Assembly (NCBI GenBank): GCA_938041455.1
Contig: CALITO010000016.1
Coordinates: 1 to 64,000 of the forward strand
Length of the DNA stretch: 64,000 nucleotides
Direction of reading: 5' to 3'
Origin: an uncultured bacterium
GTDB lineage: Bacteria; Armatimonadota; JACIXR01
In this document: positions 36,862 to 44,989 of the stretch, in pieces
Position numbering within the stretch: the stretch's first letter is position 1
How the letters are laid out: each line of letters opens with the position of its first letter
The notes under the pieces: model-generated
What the model was told of the DNA's origin: nothing
The model's input: the letters and a program-made list of their open reading frames with translations, nothing else
Databases searched by the model: none
Translations under genes and position numbers: made by a program

Positions 36862-37610
36862 CTACACCTCTGGAATAATTTTTCTGCATTATAAGATGTG
36901 GTTTCTTTTATATATTCTATAGGTAAGTCAAGGAGAGAGGCAACATTTTCTGCTATATAAGGGAGATAAGTGGGCTCATTGTTTCTCCCTCTAAAGGGTT
37001 GAGGAGCGAGATAGGGGGAATCTGTTTCAAGAAGCATCCTGTCGACTGGCAGATACTTTACTATTTCCCGAACGGGAGAACGAGAGTAGGTTATGTTTCC
37101 CGCCACCCCAATATAATATCCCCTATCAATTGCCTCCATTAGTTCCCCTTTGGAACCTTCAAAGCAATGGAGAACCACCTTCAAGTTAGCAAAGTCCTTT
37201 AGAATAGCCAGCACCTCCTTTACTGCTCCCCGGGAATGGATTATTACTGGTATACCCCTCCTCTGGGCTAAGGATAGATGGAAGAGGAAGGCTTCAACCT
37301 GTTTATCTCGGGGGGAGAAGAAGCGATAGAAATCGAGTCCAGTTTCCCCTATGGCACATACATCTTCTGTCTGCGCGAGAGCCTCTAATGTTTTCAAATC
37401 CTTTTCCGTTATATCAGCGGTATCGTGGGGGTGAATTCCCACCGCTAGTGGGAAGTGGTAATGGTTGATGGCGATAGCCCTTTTGCTTGATATCAAATCG
37501 TAGCCAACGATGACGAGCCAGTATAAACCAGCCTCCAAGGCTCTTTGGACGATTTCTCTTTCCTTTCCTTTAAAATTAGGGTGGGAAAGGTGGCAGTGGG
37601 TATCGATCAT
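36858..37610 (-). CDS. tatD: TatD family metal-dependent hydrolase
   Basis: 250 residues from ATG 37610. Amidohydrolase-fold nuclease/deacylase: metal ligands in MIDTHCHLSHPNF, catalytic Glu in AIGETGLDFYRFFSPRDKQVEAF, His residues in IHSRGA and HCFEG, and LLETDSPYLAP. TatD proteins are 3'-5' DNA/RNA exonucleases. First gene of a six-gene operon (tatD, DUF1844, nitroreductase, ACT, PFL, small membrane protein). No SD; the promoter -10 ends eight bases before the ATG, so the mRNA is probably leaderless. Confidence 0.94.
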   Translation of the reverse strand: MIDTHCHLSHPNFKGKEREIVQRALEAGLYWLVIVGYDLISSKRAIAINHYHFPLAVGIHPHDTADITEKDLKTLEALAQTEDVCAIGETGLDFYRFFSPRDKQVEAFLFHLSLAQRRGIPVIIHSRGAVKEVLAILKDFANLKVVLHCFEGSKGELMEAIDRGYYIGVAGNITYSRSPVREIVKYLPVDRMLLETDSPYLAPQPFRGRNNEPTYLPYIAENVASLLDLPIEYIKETTSYNAEKLFQRCR

Positions 37611-37618
37611 CAAGGATA

Positions 37619-37647
37619 AGTATGAAAATGAAAAGAGATTATGTCAA
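37619..37647 (-). promoter_or_regulatory. tatD operon promoter, leaderless geometry
   Basis: Minus strand TTGACA (37647-37642), 17-nt spacer, CATACT (37624-37619), then eight bases to ATG 37610. Back-to-back with the tRNA promoter. Confidence 0.7.
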
Positions 37648-37678
37648 CTTTATGCCCTCTTATATAGCGTTTAATTTG

Positions 37679-37707
37679 TTGACAAATCTTCACTATGGAT
37701 CTATTAT
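37679..37707 (+). promoter_or_regulatory. Promoter of the tRNA cluster
   Basis: Perfect TTGACA (37679-37684), 17-nt spacer, TATTAT (37702-37707); predicted start near 37714, nine bases before the first tRNA. Confidence 0.85.
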
Positions 37708-37722
37708 TTTATAGTGTAAGGA

Positions 37723-37797
37723 GGGCGAATAGCTCAGAGGGAGAGCGCTTGCTTCACGAGCAAGAGGTCGTAGGTTCAAGTCCTACTTCGCCCACCA
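37723..37797 (+). tRNA. tRNA-Val (CAC)
   Basis: 75 nt with encoded CCA. Acceptor stem GGGCGAA/TTCGCCC, anticodon stem CTTGC/GCAAG around loop TTCACGA, giving anticodon CAC (Val, GTG). T-arm GTAGG TTCAAGT CCTAC is normal. Confidence 0.96.
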
Positions 37798-37801
37798 TTT
37801 A

Positions 37802-37876
37802 GCGGGCGTAGCTCAGTGGTAGAGCGTCAGCTCCCCGGGCTGAAGGCCGCGGGTCCGAATCCCGTCGCCCGCTCCA
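37802..37876 (+). tRNA. tRNA-Gly (CCC) with C33 and C55
   Basis: 75 nt with encoded CCA and discriminator T. Acceptor GCGGGCG/CGCCCGC, anticodon stem TCAGC/GCTGA, loop TCCCCGG: anticodon CCC, but position 33 is C instead of the near-universal U. The T-loop is TCCGAAT, giving C at position 55 instead of U. All stems pair well, so it is not simply decayed. Confidence 0.9.
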
Positions 37877-37883
37877 TTTCTCT

Positions 37884-37958
37884 GGCGGCGTAGCCAAGAG
37901 GTAAGGCAGCGGTCTGCAAAACCGCTAAACCCCGGTTCGATTCCGGGCGCCGCCTCCA
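37884..37958 (+). tRNA. tRNA-Cys (GCA)
   Basis: 75 nt with encoded CCA. Acceptor GGCGGCG/CGCCGCC, anticodon stem GCGGT/ACCGC around CTGCAAA, anticodon GCA. Confidence 0.96.
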
Positions 37959-37963
37959 GATAA

Positions 37964-38051
37964 GGGCGGGTGGTGGAACAGGTAGACACCGCGGACTTAA
38001 AATCCGCTGCCTCCCCGAGGCGTGTGGGTTCGAGTCCCACCCCGCCCACCA
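37964..38051 (+). tRNA. tRNA-Leu (TAA)
   Basis: 88 nt class II tRNA with long variable arm (GCCTCCCCGAGGC) and encoded CCA. Acceptor GGGCGGG/CCCGCCC, anticodon loop CTTAAAA, anticodon TAA. Confidence 0.96.
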
Positions 38052-38054
38052 TTG

Positions 38055-39341
38055 CTACCTCTTATTCAACCACTCCCCCACTACTTTATGAAAATAGTAG
38101 TTGAGCAAAATGGAGACGGGAAGTCTTTTGGAAAAACAAAGGGAGCGACGAACGAGATGGAGAAAACTGTTAGCCTCCTTGTAAGCCCACCTCAACCCAG
38201 CCTCCAATTCCTCAGGAGACATATTCTTAGGATAAAATACGCAGTGGTTTCCCGTATACTTGGACCAGTCCCTGCTTAATATCCTCCCCTCCCTCTCAAA
38301 CCTTTCATATAAAGTTGTGCCGGGAAGGGGAGTGAGGATGGAAAATTGGGGCAGATCTATCCTTTCTCGATAAACGAACTCCACAGTCCGCTTGAATACA
38401 TCCTTATCATCGTTATCAAAGCCAAATATGAAAGCCCCTATTATTGATATCCCGAAGGCATGTAGACGTCTTATCGCCCTTCTGTATTCCTCAACAATAT
38501 TATGCCTCTTTCCCACTTCTCTAAGACACTCTTCAGAGATGCTTTCAAATCCGATGAATAGCCCTCTGCAACCCGCCCTCGCCGCCAACTTTATCAATTC
38601 CTCATCCTTCGTAGCATTTAGGGAACCTTGAGCAAGCCATAATTTTCTAAGAGGGATTAGTTCTTTGAAAAGTTCCTTTGCATAACGAGGATCGCCAAGA
38701 ATATTATCGTCCACGAACACAATAAATTTGCTGTCCATTTCCTCTATCTCTTTAATAACATCCCTCACGGGACGAGTTCTGTAAGTTCTACCAAAAAAGC
38801 GAGTAACAGAGCAGAAATCGCAATTATAGGGACATCCTCTCGTAGTTTGGAGAGTCCAAAAAACTGCATATTTCTTGGGGTTCAATAGGTCACGACGGGG
38901 AAAGGGGAGATTCTCCAAGGAAGGGAAACCATTACAACGATAAAACTTCTCAAGTTTTCCCATTCTTACATCCTTGAGCAATTGGGGCCAACTACATTCC
39001 GCTTCCCCTATAACCACGCTATCAGCATATTGGACGCATTCCTCAGGCATCATCGTGGGATGAGCTCCTCCCATTACTACTTTAACACCCCTCTTCTTGA
39101 ACTCCCTCGCTATTTCAAAAGCCCTTATAGCTGAGGCTGTATTGAAGCTTATCCCCACCAAATCAGCCTCATAGTCAACATCTACATCCTCTACCGCTTC
39201 GTCCGTCAACTTGACTTCCACATCGGGCGGGGTGAGACCTGCAACCTGCAATAGACCCAAGGGTGGAAAAAGAGAAGTCCGCTCCTTGAGGTGCTTTCTC
39301 TCCCCCCAACGAGGGTCAGGATAAACAAGATAGACTCTCAT
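38055..39341 (-). CDS. B12-binding domain radical SAM protein
   Basis: 428 residues. An N-terminal B12-binding-like domain (FPPLGLLQVAGL...VGISFNTASAIRAFEIAREFKKRGVKVVMGGAHPTMMPEE) precedes the radical SAM core with cluster motif CPYNCDFCSV (CxxxCxxC). The later KFIVFVDDNILGDPRYAKELFKEL and GISIIGAFIFGFDNDDKDVF are typical of the P-methyltransferase/hopanoid-modification-like subgroup. The exact reaction is not predictable. Last gene of the der operon, two bases after amrS; converges on the tRNA cluster with only three bases between. Confidence 0.88.
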   Translation of the reverse strand: MRVYLVYPDPRWGERKHLKERTSLFPPLGLLQVAGLTPPDVEVKLTDEAVEDVDVDYEADLVGISFNTASAIRAFEIAREFKKRGVKVVMGGAHPTMMPEECVQYADSVVIGEAECSWPQLLKDVRMGKLEKFYRCNGFPSLENLPFPRRDLLNPKKYAVFWTLQTTRGCPYNCDFCSVTRFFGRTYRTRPVRDVIKEIEEMDSKFIVFVDDNILGDPRYAKELFKELIPLRKLWLAQGSLNATKDEELIKLAARAGCRGLFIGFESISEECLREVGKRHNIVEEYRRAIRRLHAFGISIIGAFIFGFDNDDKDVFKRTVEFVYRERIDLPQFSILTPLPGTTLYERFEREGRILSRDWSKYTGNHCVFYPKNMSPEELEAGLRWAYKEANSFLHLVRRSLCFSKRLPVSILLNYYFHKVVGEWLNKR

Positions 39342-39343
39342 CT

Positions 39344-40333
39344 TTATATCACTACATTTATCTTAGTGTTGCAGAAGGAACACCTGTCCCCTATGAGATG
39401 CATTTCTCTAACTCCCATCCCCATCCTTATTATTACCGCCCTCTTGCAATTGGGACAAAAAGTCGTCTCTCCTTCCTCAAATAGAACATTTCCTGTGTAT
39501 ACATAATCCAGTTTCTCCATAGCCAATTCCCTTGCTCTTATAAGAGTGGAAATGGGAGTGGGAGGGAGGTTCATCCGGAAGGCAGGGAAATAGCGGGTGA
39601 AGTGAAGGGGAATGGATTTATCAATGCTAACAAGCCAATCGGTTATCGCTGCGAAATCTTCGTCCTTGTCGTTAAGGGTGGGGATTATGAGATTGGTAAC
39701 TTCTATATGGACACCTTTTTTAAAAGCCAGCTCCACTGTGCGGAGAACGGGAGGGAGCCTGCCTTTGCAAATCTTCCGATAAAAATCCTCTTTCATCGCC
39801 TTAACATCTATATTCATCGCATCTATGTAGGGAAGGAGTTTGAGCAGGGGTTCCTCATTTATGTAGCCGTTCGTCACGAGGACATTTTTCAGACCTTCCT
39901 TTTTCGCCAACCGGGCACACTCTAAGACATATTCATACCAAATCAGCGGTTCATTATAGGTATAGGCGATGCCCACATTTCTCCTTTCCTCCTTCGCTAT
40001 AGCTACTATCTGCTCAGGAAGTAGGAAATCGGTGGGAGCTCTCTGCTGGGATATCTGCCAATTCTGACAGTTGTCGCAAGAGAAGTTGCAACCAAATGTG
40101 CCAAGAGAAAGGATGTATGAGCCAGGATAAAAATGATAGAGAGGTTTCTTCTCTATTGGATCAAGCGCCATTGACGATACCTCACCCCATACAAGGGAAA
40201 ACAACTTACCCTCTATATTCTGTCGCGCTTTGCATATCCCTATTTTCCCTACATCTATTAGGCAATTATGTGGGCAAAGAACACATCGCACTTTCCCTTC
40301 TGCCATTGGTTCCCAAAACATTGCCTCTTTCAT
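39344..40333 (-). CDS. amrS: AmmeMemoRadiSam system radical SAM enzyme
   Basis: 329 residues. Starts with an N-terminal CVLCPHNCLIDVGKIGICKARQN cysteine motif, then the radical SAM cluster motif CNFSCDNCQNWQISQ (CxxxCxxC). GIAYTYNEPLIWYEYVLECA and a C-terminal zinc-ribbon-like CPNCKRAV...CSFC complete the family pattern (PflA-related AmrS). The usual partners AmrA/AMMECR1 and AmrB/MEMO1 are not in this window. Start overlaps plsY stop by four bases. Confidence 0.92.
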   Translation of the reverse strand: MKEAMFWEPMAEGKVRCVLCPHNCLIDVGKIGICKARQNIEGKLFSLVWGEVSSMALDPIEKKPLYHFYPGSYILSLGTFGCNFSCDNCQNWQISQQRAPTDFLLPEQIVAIAKEERRNVGIAYTYNEPLIWYEYVLECARLAKKEGLKNVLVTNGYINEEPLLKLLPYIDAMNIDVKAMKEDFYRKICKGRLPPVLRTVELAFKKGVHIEVTNLIIPTLNDKDEDFAAITDWLVSIDKSIPLHFTRYFPAFRMNLPPTPISTLIRARELAMEKLDYVYTGNVLFEEGETTFCPNCKRAVIIRMGMGVREMHLIGDRCSFCNTKINVVI

Positions 40334-40929
40334 TTGATGCTCACCTTTTTCCCAATCTTGGGTTCCTCCCCTCTGAATAATCTTTCCAAATTTGGTTTAT
40401 GCCTTGCGATGACGAGAATGGATATCACGATGGAAAGGAGAAGATAGGGAAGGGGTTGGTTAGTTAAACTCATAAGCAGGGGGAAGAAGAAGGCAGAAGA
40501 AAGGGAAGCAAGCGAAACATAGCGGAAGATAAGCACAACCACTCCCCAAATCAAGAACAAAAAAAGAGCAACTTGGGGTGTTATTCCTATTACCACCCCC
40601 AATCCCGTCGCCACACCTCTTCCTCCTCTGAAACCTATAAAAGGGGAGAAGATATGCCCTAAAATGGCGAATACGCCTACGAGAACCACCCAGAAGGGGG
40701 TGAAGGAAAAGGCTCTTGCCAAAAGGACGGGGAAGAGCCCCTTTGAAGTATCAAGGAGGAGAACCAAGATTCCTACCGTCGGTCCCGCTATCCTCATAAC
40801 ATTGGTCGTCCCTATATTCCCGCTCCCTATCCTCCTTATATCCACTCCCAAACTATATCTGCAGATGAGCAAGCCGAAGGGGATGGAACCAAAAAGAAAC
40901 GAAAAAAGGCAGAGAAGAGTTTGCTTCAT
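40330..40929 (-). CDS. plsY: Glycerol-3-phosphate acyltransferase PlsY
   Basis: 199 residues, five or more membrane helices. Transfers acyl from acyl-phosphate to glycerol 3-phosphate, the first step of phospholipid synthesis. Conserved motifs: SFLFGSIPFGLLICR, GSGNIGTTNVMRIAG, and GHIFSPFIGFRGGRGVATGLG. Coupled to der by ATGA. Confidence 0.95.
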   Translation of the reverse strand: MKQTLLCLFSFLFGSIPFGLLICRYSLGVDIRRIGSGNIGTTNVMRIAGPTVGILVLLLDTSKGLFPVLLARAFSFTPFWVVLVGVFAILGHIFSPFIGFRGGRGVATGLGVVIGITPQVALFLFLIWGVVVLIFRYVSLASLSSAFFFPLLMSLTNQPLPYLLLSIVISILVIARHKPNLERLFRGEEPKIGKKVSIK

Positions 40930-42284
40930 TTAGCCTTCTCCTTCAACTTAAGGGGGACTTTCTTTCTCTTCTTTAACAATTTGAATTTTATCGGTGTTCC
41001 TTCCAAGGGGAAAGCGGGGCGTAAGTAGTTCTCTATATAACGAAGGTAGGAGTCGTCAACAAGGGATGGAATATTAACATAGAGGTTGAAGGTGGGTGGT
41101 TTAGTTCCGGCGCTCTCCACCTCGTAAAGTTTAAGTTGTTTTTTACCTTCCCTCGCGGGATGGCGCTCAACCGCTTCTCTTAGTAGCGATTCCACCTCCC
41201 CCGCTGGCAGGAGAGCACTATAATTCTGGTGCACTTCAAGAGCTTTGTCCAGTAATTCGTAAATCCCTTCCTCCTTGAGGGCGGATGTGAAGACAATGGG
41301 AGCGAAATTCAAAAACGGCATTTCCTCCCTAACTAGTTTTATGAACGACCTCTTCACCTTCGGAGTATGTCCTTCCCTTATCAAATCCCACTTATTTGCC
41401 ACTATTATACAAGATTTATAAGCATCCTCAATGTATCCTGCTACCCTTTTATCCGCTCCCCTCACCCCATATGAGGCATCAAGCACCAAAAAAGCGACAT
41501 CCGCTCTCTGTATCGCCTTCATAGCCCGCACGAGGGCGAAATATTCGACAAGACTTGCCAATTTGCTCTTTCTTTTTATTCCAGCGGTATCTATAAGGAG
41601 GAAGTCCTTATCTTTCCATTGAAAGGGTGTATCTATAGCATCCCTTGTAGTCCCTGGAACTTTATCCACGATAACCCTTTCCTCTTGAAGGATAGCGTTG
41701 AGAAGGCTGGATTTCCCCACATTTGGCGCCCCTACAATGGCAACCTTTATTTGGTCCTCTTTGAGAGGAATAATTGTTTCCTCAGGTAGATAGTAGATTA
41801 TCCTGTCCAGAAGTTCTCCTATCCCCTCTCCCTTAAGGGCGGAGATATAGAGGATTTCCCGCCCCCCAAGTGAGTAAAGTTCTCCCTCTCCTACATTCCA
41901 CCTCTTTTTCTTTATATCGCATTTATTAGCCACAATTAGCACCGGCTTGTTAGTTCTGCGCAGCTTTTCTGCTATCTCTTCCTCAGCAGCGGTTATTCCC
42001 TCCACAACATCTACCACAAAAAGGATTAAATCAGCCTCCTCTATAGCAGTATCAACCTGCTTCATCACCTGCCCAGTTAAGGAATCAAAGAAAGGAGGGA
42101 AAAGACCACCGGTATCTATAAGGGTGAAATAATTCCCCTGCCATTCACAGAGGTAATATACCCTATCCCTTGTTACCCCTGGTTCACCCTCCACTATAGC
42201 AGCTCTCCTGCCCACCAGCCGATTAAAAAGGGTAGATTTACCCACATTTACCCTTCCAATGATAGTAACGATACCGTATCTCAT
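40926..42284 (-). CDS. der: Ribosome biogenesis GTPase Der (EngA)
   Basis: 452 residues with two tandem GTPase domains: G1 motifs GRVNVGKSTLFNRLVG and GAPNVGKSSLLNAIL, G3 DTGG and DTAG, G4 NKCD and NKWD, and a C-terminal KH-like domain. It acts in 50S assembly. The first G1 motif has Val where Pro is usual. I set the start at ATG 42284; a TTG three bases earlier is less likely. There is no SD and the promoter -10 ends eight bases before the ATG. The operon continues with plsY, amrS and radical SAM. Confidence 0.95.
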   Translation of the reverse strand: MRYGIVTIIGRVNVGKSTLFNRLVGRRAAIVEGEPGVTRDRVYYLCEWQGNYFTLIDTGGLFPPFFDSLTGQVMKQVDTAIEEADLILFVVDVVEGITAAEEEIAEKLRRTNKPVLIVANKCDIKKKRWNVGEGELYSLGGREILYISALKGEGIGELLDRIIYYLPEETIIPLKEDQIKVAIVGAPNVGKSSLLNAILQEERVIVDKVPGTTRDAIDTPFQWKDKDFLLIDTAGIKRKSKLASLVEYFALVRAMKAIQRADVAFLVLDASYGVRGADKRVAGYIEDAYKSCIIVANKWDLIREGHTPKVKRSFIKLVREEMPFLNFAPIVFTSALKEEGIYELLDKALEVHQNYSALLPAGEVESLLREAVERHPAREGKKQLKLYEVESAGTKPPTFNLYVNIPSLVDDSYLRYIENYLRPAFPLEGTPIKFKLLKKRKKVPLKLKEKAK

Positions 42285-42292
42285 CAAGTTAA

Positions 42293-42321
42293 AGAATAGC
42301 AGAGCAAAGGTGCCAAGTCAA
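42293..42321 (-). promoter_or_regulatory. der operon promoter, leaderless geometry
   Basis: Minus strand TTGACT (42321-42316), 17-nt spacer, TATTCT (42298-42293), then eight bases to ATG 42284. Confidence 0.75.
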
Positions 42322-42332
42322 CGAATTATTGC

Positions 42333-42899
42333 TTAGGAAGAAAATCCCTTTTCCCTCTTCCTTATCCACTCCACCGCTTCTAATAAATCCACCGCTATCT
42401 TGTCATATTGATAGGGGGAGGTTAGAAACAAAGGAAGTTGTTCTCTACCTCTTCCCGTGAGGACGAGGATAGAAAAACATCCCACCCTTTTCCCCGCTTC
42501 AATATCCGATAAGGCGTCACCTATTAAGTACGATTTCCCCAAATCTATGTTCCATTCCTCGGCTGCCTTTAGGAGTAAGCCGGGATTGGGCTTCCGGCAA
42601 GGGCATCCCTCATTTGGTTTATGGGGGCAATAATAAACAGCGTCTATTCTCCCCCCTTCCTTTTCTACTTCCTCTTTCATCCTTTCGTTTATCTCCTCAA
42701 CCGTTTCCTTCTTCACAATCCCCCTACCTATTGAGGATTGGTTTGAGACCACTATGATCAAGAAGTTGCTTTTGGCAAGGATAGCGAGGGCAGGTTTTGC
42801 GAAAGGATAGAAGATGAACTCCTCCCAACTCTTTACATAATCTGGGCGATTGAGATTTATTACACCATCACGGTCTAAGAATACCGCTCTTTCGGGCAT
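42333..42899 (-). CDS. gmhB: HAD-type heptose 1,7-bisphosphate 7-phosphatase-like
   Basis: 188 residues. HAD motif I FLDRDGVINLN (D9, D11), motif II VSNQSSIGRG, the zinc-binding CPHKPNEGCPCRKPNPGLL and motif IV LIGDALSDIEAG identify the GmhB group of histidinol/heptose phosphatases. It dephosphorylates D-glycero-manno-heptose 1,7-bisphosphate in LPS core or S-layer glycan synthesis. Seven bases after the epimerase gene, consistent with surface sugar metabolism. Confidence 0.88.
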   Translation of the reverse strand: MPERAVFLDRDGVINLNRPDYVKSWEEFIFYPFAKPALAILAKSNFLIIVVSNQSSIGRGIVKKETVEEINERMKEEVEKEGGRIDAVYYCPHKPNEGCPCRKPNPGLLLKAAEEWNIDLGKSYLIGDALSDIEAGKRVGCFSILVLTGRGREQLPLFLTSPYQYDKIAVDLLEAVEWIRKREKGFSS

Positions 42900-42906
42900 A
42901 GCGTTA

Positions 42907-43824
42907 TTATTTCCTGTAAAAATTTATCGTCTCGCTTAAGCCGGTATCCAAATCGTAGAGGGGACGCCAACCCAATTCTCGCTCGGCAAGGGAAGCATCA
43001 AGGGCGATATGCTTGACTTCACCTTTCCTTTCCTCCCCATAAATCGGTTGTATATCAGTGCCCAACATATTCTTGATTTTTCGGAAAACCTCATTCACCG
43101 ATGTTCTCTTGCTCGTCCCTATGTTATATACTCCTACTTTATTCGTCTCCAGAGCTATTATGTTGACTGAGACTACATCCTTCACATAGACGAAGTCCCT
43201 CGTTTGTTCCCCATCCCCAAAGATAGTGGGGCTTTCCCCTTTCATCATCTTGTTTGTGAATATGGCAACTACTCCCGCCTCACCAAGAGGATTCTGCCGT
43301 GGACCATAGACATTGGCATATCTAAACGATATATAGGGAAGGGAAAAATTCTTGTAGAGAACATCAAGATAGGTTTCAACCGCTAACTTGGCAGCTCCAT
43401 AAGCGGAGAGGGGGAAGGCTGGGTGTTTCTCATTCACAGGGAGATACAAAGGCTCCCCATATATGGCGCCCCCTGTGGAGGCGAAGATGAACTTCTTCAC
43501 CCTGTATTCCAGAGATAACCTAAGGAGGTTCAAACTACCCATTATGTTCACATCCGCATCAAATATAAAATCTTGTAGAGATTTGCGGACATCTATTTGG
43601 GCAGCGTGATGGTTAACTACCTCGGGCTTCTCCCTTTCAAAGAGAGTTTTCAATCCTTCAAAATCCCTGATATCTATTTTATAGAAGATTGCCCTCGGAT
43701 TAAGATTTTCCTCGAATCCCGTTGATAGGTCGTCAACCACTACCACGGAATGTCCGAGTTCAATATAGGAATCCACTATATGGGAACCGATAAAACCTGC
43801 GCCGCCGGTGACAAGTATTTTCAT
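42907..43824 (-). CDS. NAD-dependent epimerase/dehydratase (UDP-glucose 4-epimerase-like)
   Basis: 305 residues, extended SDR fold. Rossmann motif ILVTGGAGFIGSHIVDSYIELGHSVVVVDDLSTG, catalytic Ser/Thr in FIFASTGGAIYG, and YxxxK in SAYGAAKLAVETYL. The RYANVYGPRQNP block is typical of GalE-like archaeal/thermophile epimerases. No SD; the mRNA is predicted leaderless. First gene of an operon with gmhB. The exact sugar nucleotide is not certain. Confidence 0.88.
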   Translation of the reverse strand: MKILVTGGAGFIGSHIVDSYIELGHSVVVVDDLSTGFEENLNPRAIFYKIDIRDFEGLKTLFEREKPEVVNHHAAQIDVRKSLQDFIFDADVNIMGSLNLLRLSLEYRVKKFIFASTGGAIYGEPLYLPVNEKHPAFPLSAYGAAKLAVETYLDVLYKNFSLPYISFRYANVYGPRQNPLGEAGVVAIFTNKMMKGESPTIFGDGEQTRDFVYVKDVVSVNIIALETNKVGVYNIGTSKRTSVNEVFRKIKNMLGTDIQPIYGEERKGEVKHIALDASLAERELGWRPLYDLDTGLSETINFYRK

Positions 43825-43831
43825 ATTTGAA

Positions 43832-43861
43832 ATTATGATAACTTATGAAGAAACGAAGCAA
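43832..43861 (-). promoter_or_regulatory. Epimerase promoter, leaderless geometry
   Basis: Minus strand TTGCTT (43861-43856), 18-nt spacer, CATAAT (43837-43832), then seven bases to ATG 43824. Confidence 0.55.
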
Positions 43862-43947
43862 GCATTTTGGTAAAATTGTTGAACAATCCGATAGAATCTG
43901 CCTCTCCCTCATTATCAACGGTAAAAAGGGAGAAACATAGCATATAA

Positions 43948-43978
43948 TTGCGGGGAGCGGTGGAACCGCTCCCCGCAA
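43948..43978 (-). terminator. Strong hairpin downstream of the prepilin gene
   Basis: A perfect 14-bp inverted repeat (left arm TTGCGGGGAGCGGT, loop of three) lies 28 bases past the prepilin stop. On the minus strand it is followed by an AT-rich stretch rather than a clean T run, so it is a probable terminator or 3'-end stabiliser. Confidence 0.65.
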
Positions 43979-44006
43979 GCCCCGTCCTTATTTCAGCTTA
44001 TTCCCA

Positions 44007-44837
44007 TCACTGGTCATAAGTAGAAAGAATGAGGGTGCCTCCTCTGGGTCGGGAGCGTATCTGACGAACCTGCAACCACTTGGCGTGTCCATCAGCAAAA
44101 AGGATGTTCGCGCCGCCAGTGTGGCGAGCCATTGCGTCCTCGTCTTTCCCGAGGGCTTGAAGCGCAGCGTCAAGCGAAGGGAAATTGCGTCCACAAGGAC
44201 CGTAAGGGCAAAGGTTGCCCGGGTTCTGGGCGAAGACGATGGGCGCTACAGTGCCATCGCCCAGTGTGCTAGCGCATCCAGGCCATCCTGCCCCGCCGAA
44301 CACTCCCCGAGTCGAGTCCGCTATTACAACAGTCTCAGCTACCCTTAGCATAGCAGATAGCTTGCCCCTGAATCCATTGCAAGCCCCACATCCAGGCACA
44401 GCTCCCATAACGCCTATAGCAGCGCCATAACTAATGAAGTTGCCCTCGGCTGGCATTCCCGGCAGTAACTCCTCACAGGAAGGAGCACCTGGACAATGGA
44501 AACCTGCAGCGGCTCCAGGGTTAGTGAACCAAGTCCAAGGATTGGTAGCGGAAGGACAATGAAGGATGGAAGCGTTCTTAGAATAGGGATATATGAGCGC
44601 CCACCACTGTTTAGCAGTTGGAGCTATGCAACCCGGCGTTCCTAAGGGGAGCGTCTCGTCCCAATCCTGGGCATACATCATTACTGCCGTCCCTATCTGC
44701 TTCAAATTGGAGAGACAGTTAGACTTCCGAGCACTTTCCCGAGCACGGCTGAAGACGGGGAAGAGAATTGCTGCCAGGATAGCGATGATCGCTATCACTA
44801 CCAGCAATTCTATTAGGGTGAATCCCTTTCTTCGCAT
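44007..44837 (-). CDS. DUF1559 prepilin-like protein
   Basis: 276 residues starting [20 protein letters not shown] with the [37 protein letters not shown] block and an [21 protein letters not shown]-terminal motif: an intact member. Cys-rich loops (for example CHCPGAPSC-type spacing) suggest disulfides outside the cell. SD AAAGGAGG precedes ATG 44837. It is monocistronic, with its own promoter and a strong hairpin after it. The ligand is unknown. Confidence 0.88.
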   Translation of the reverse strand: MRRKGFTLIELLVVIAIIAILAAILFPVFSRARESARKSNCLSNLKQIGTAVMMYAQDWDETLPLGTPGCIAPTAKQWWALIYPYSKNASILHCPSATNPWTWFTNPGAAAGFHCPGAPSCEELLPGMPAEGNFISYGAAIGVMGAVPGCGACNGFRGKLSAMLRVAETVVIADSTRGVFGGAGWPGCASTLGDGTVAPIVFAQNPGNLCPYGPCGRNFPSLDAALQALGKDEDAMARHTGGANILFADGHAKWLQVRQIRSRPRGGTLILSTYDQ

Positions 44838-44874
44838 CTTCTTTCACCTCCTTTCCATTAAATTATTTTAATTA

Positions 44875-44903
44875 TTTTTAAATCAAGAACAAATTTTCGT
44901 CAA
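44875..44903 (-). promoter_or_regulatory. Possible prepilin promoter
   Basis: Minus strand TTGACG (44903-44898), 17-nt spacer, TAAAAA (44880-44875). The same -35 TTGACG is found at the lacI promoter and before the gene at 45715. Confidence 0.4.
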
Positions 44904-44939
44904 TAATTTTTTAGAAAAATTTTGAAGACCTTTAAAAAT

Positions 44940-44967
44940 GGTGAGGGAGGCTTCAGCCTCCCTCACC
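44940..44967 (-). terminator. Rho-independent terminator after the truncated prepilin gene
   Basis: Perfect 12-bp stem GGTGAGGGAGGC/GCCTCCCTCACC with four-base loop, then ATTTTT on the minus strand, 22 bases past the stop at 44990. Confidence 0.85.
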
Positions 44968-44989
44968 AGCAAGAGCCACTTCCATAGCA

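Noticed and set aside
37813-38052. Open frame on the minus strand over the tRNA cluster (GGxGLEPTRLGEAADF type product)
   Set aside because: This is the familiar artefact of translating tRNA genes; the tRNAs themselves explain the sequence.
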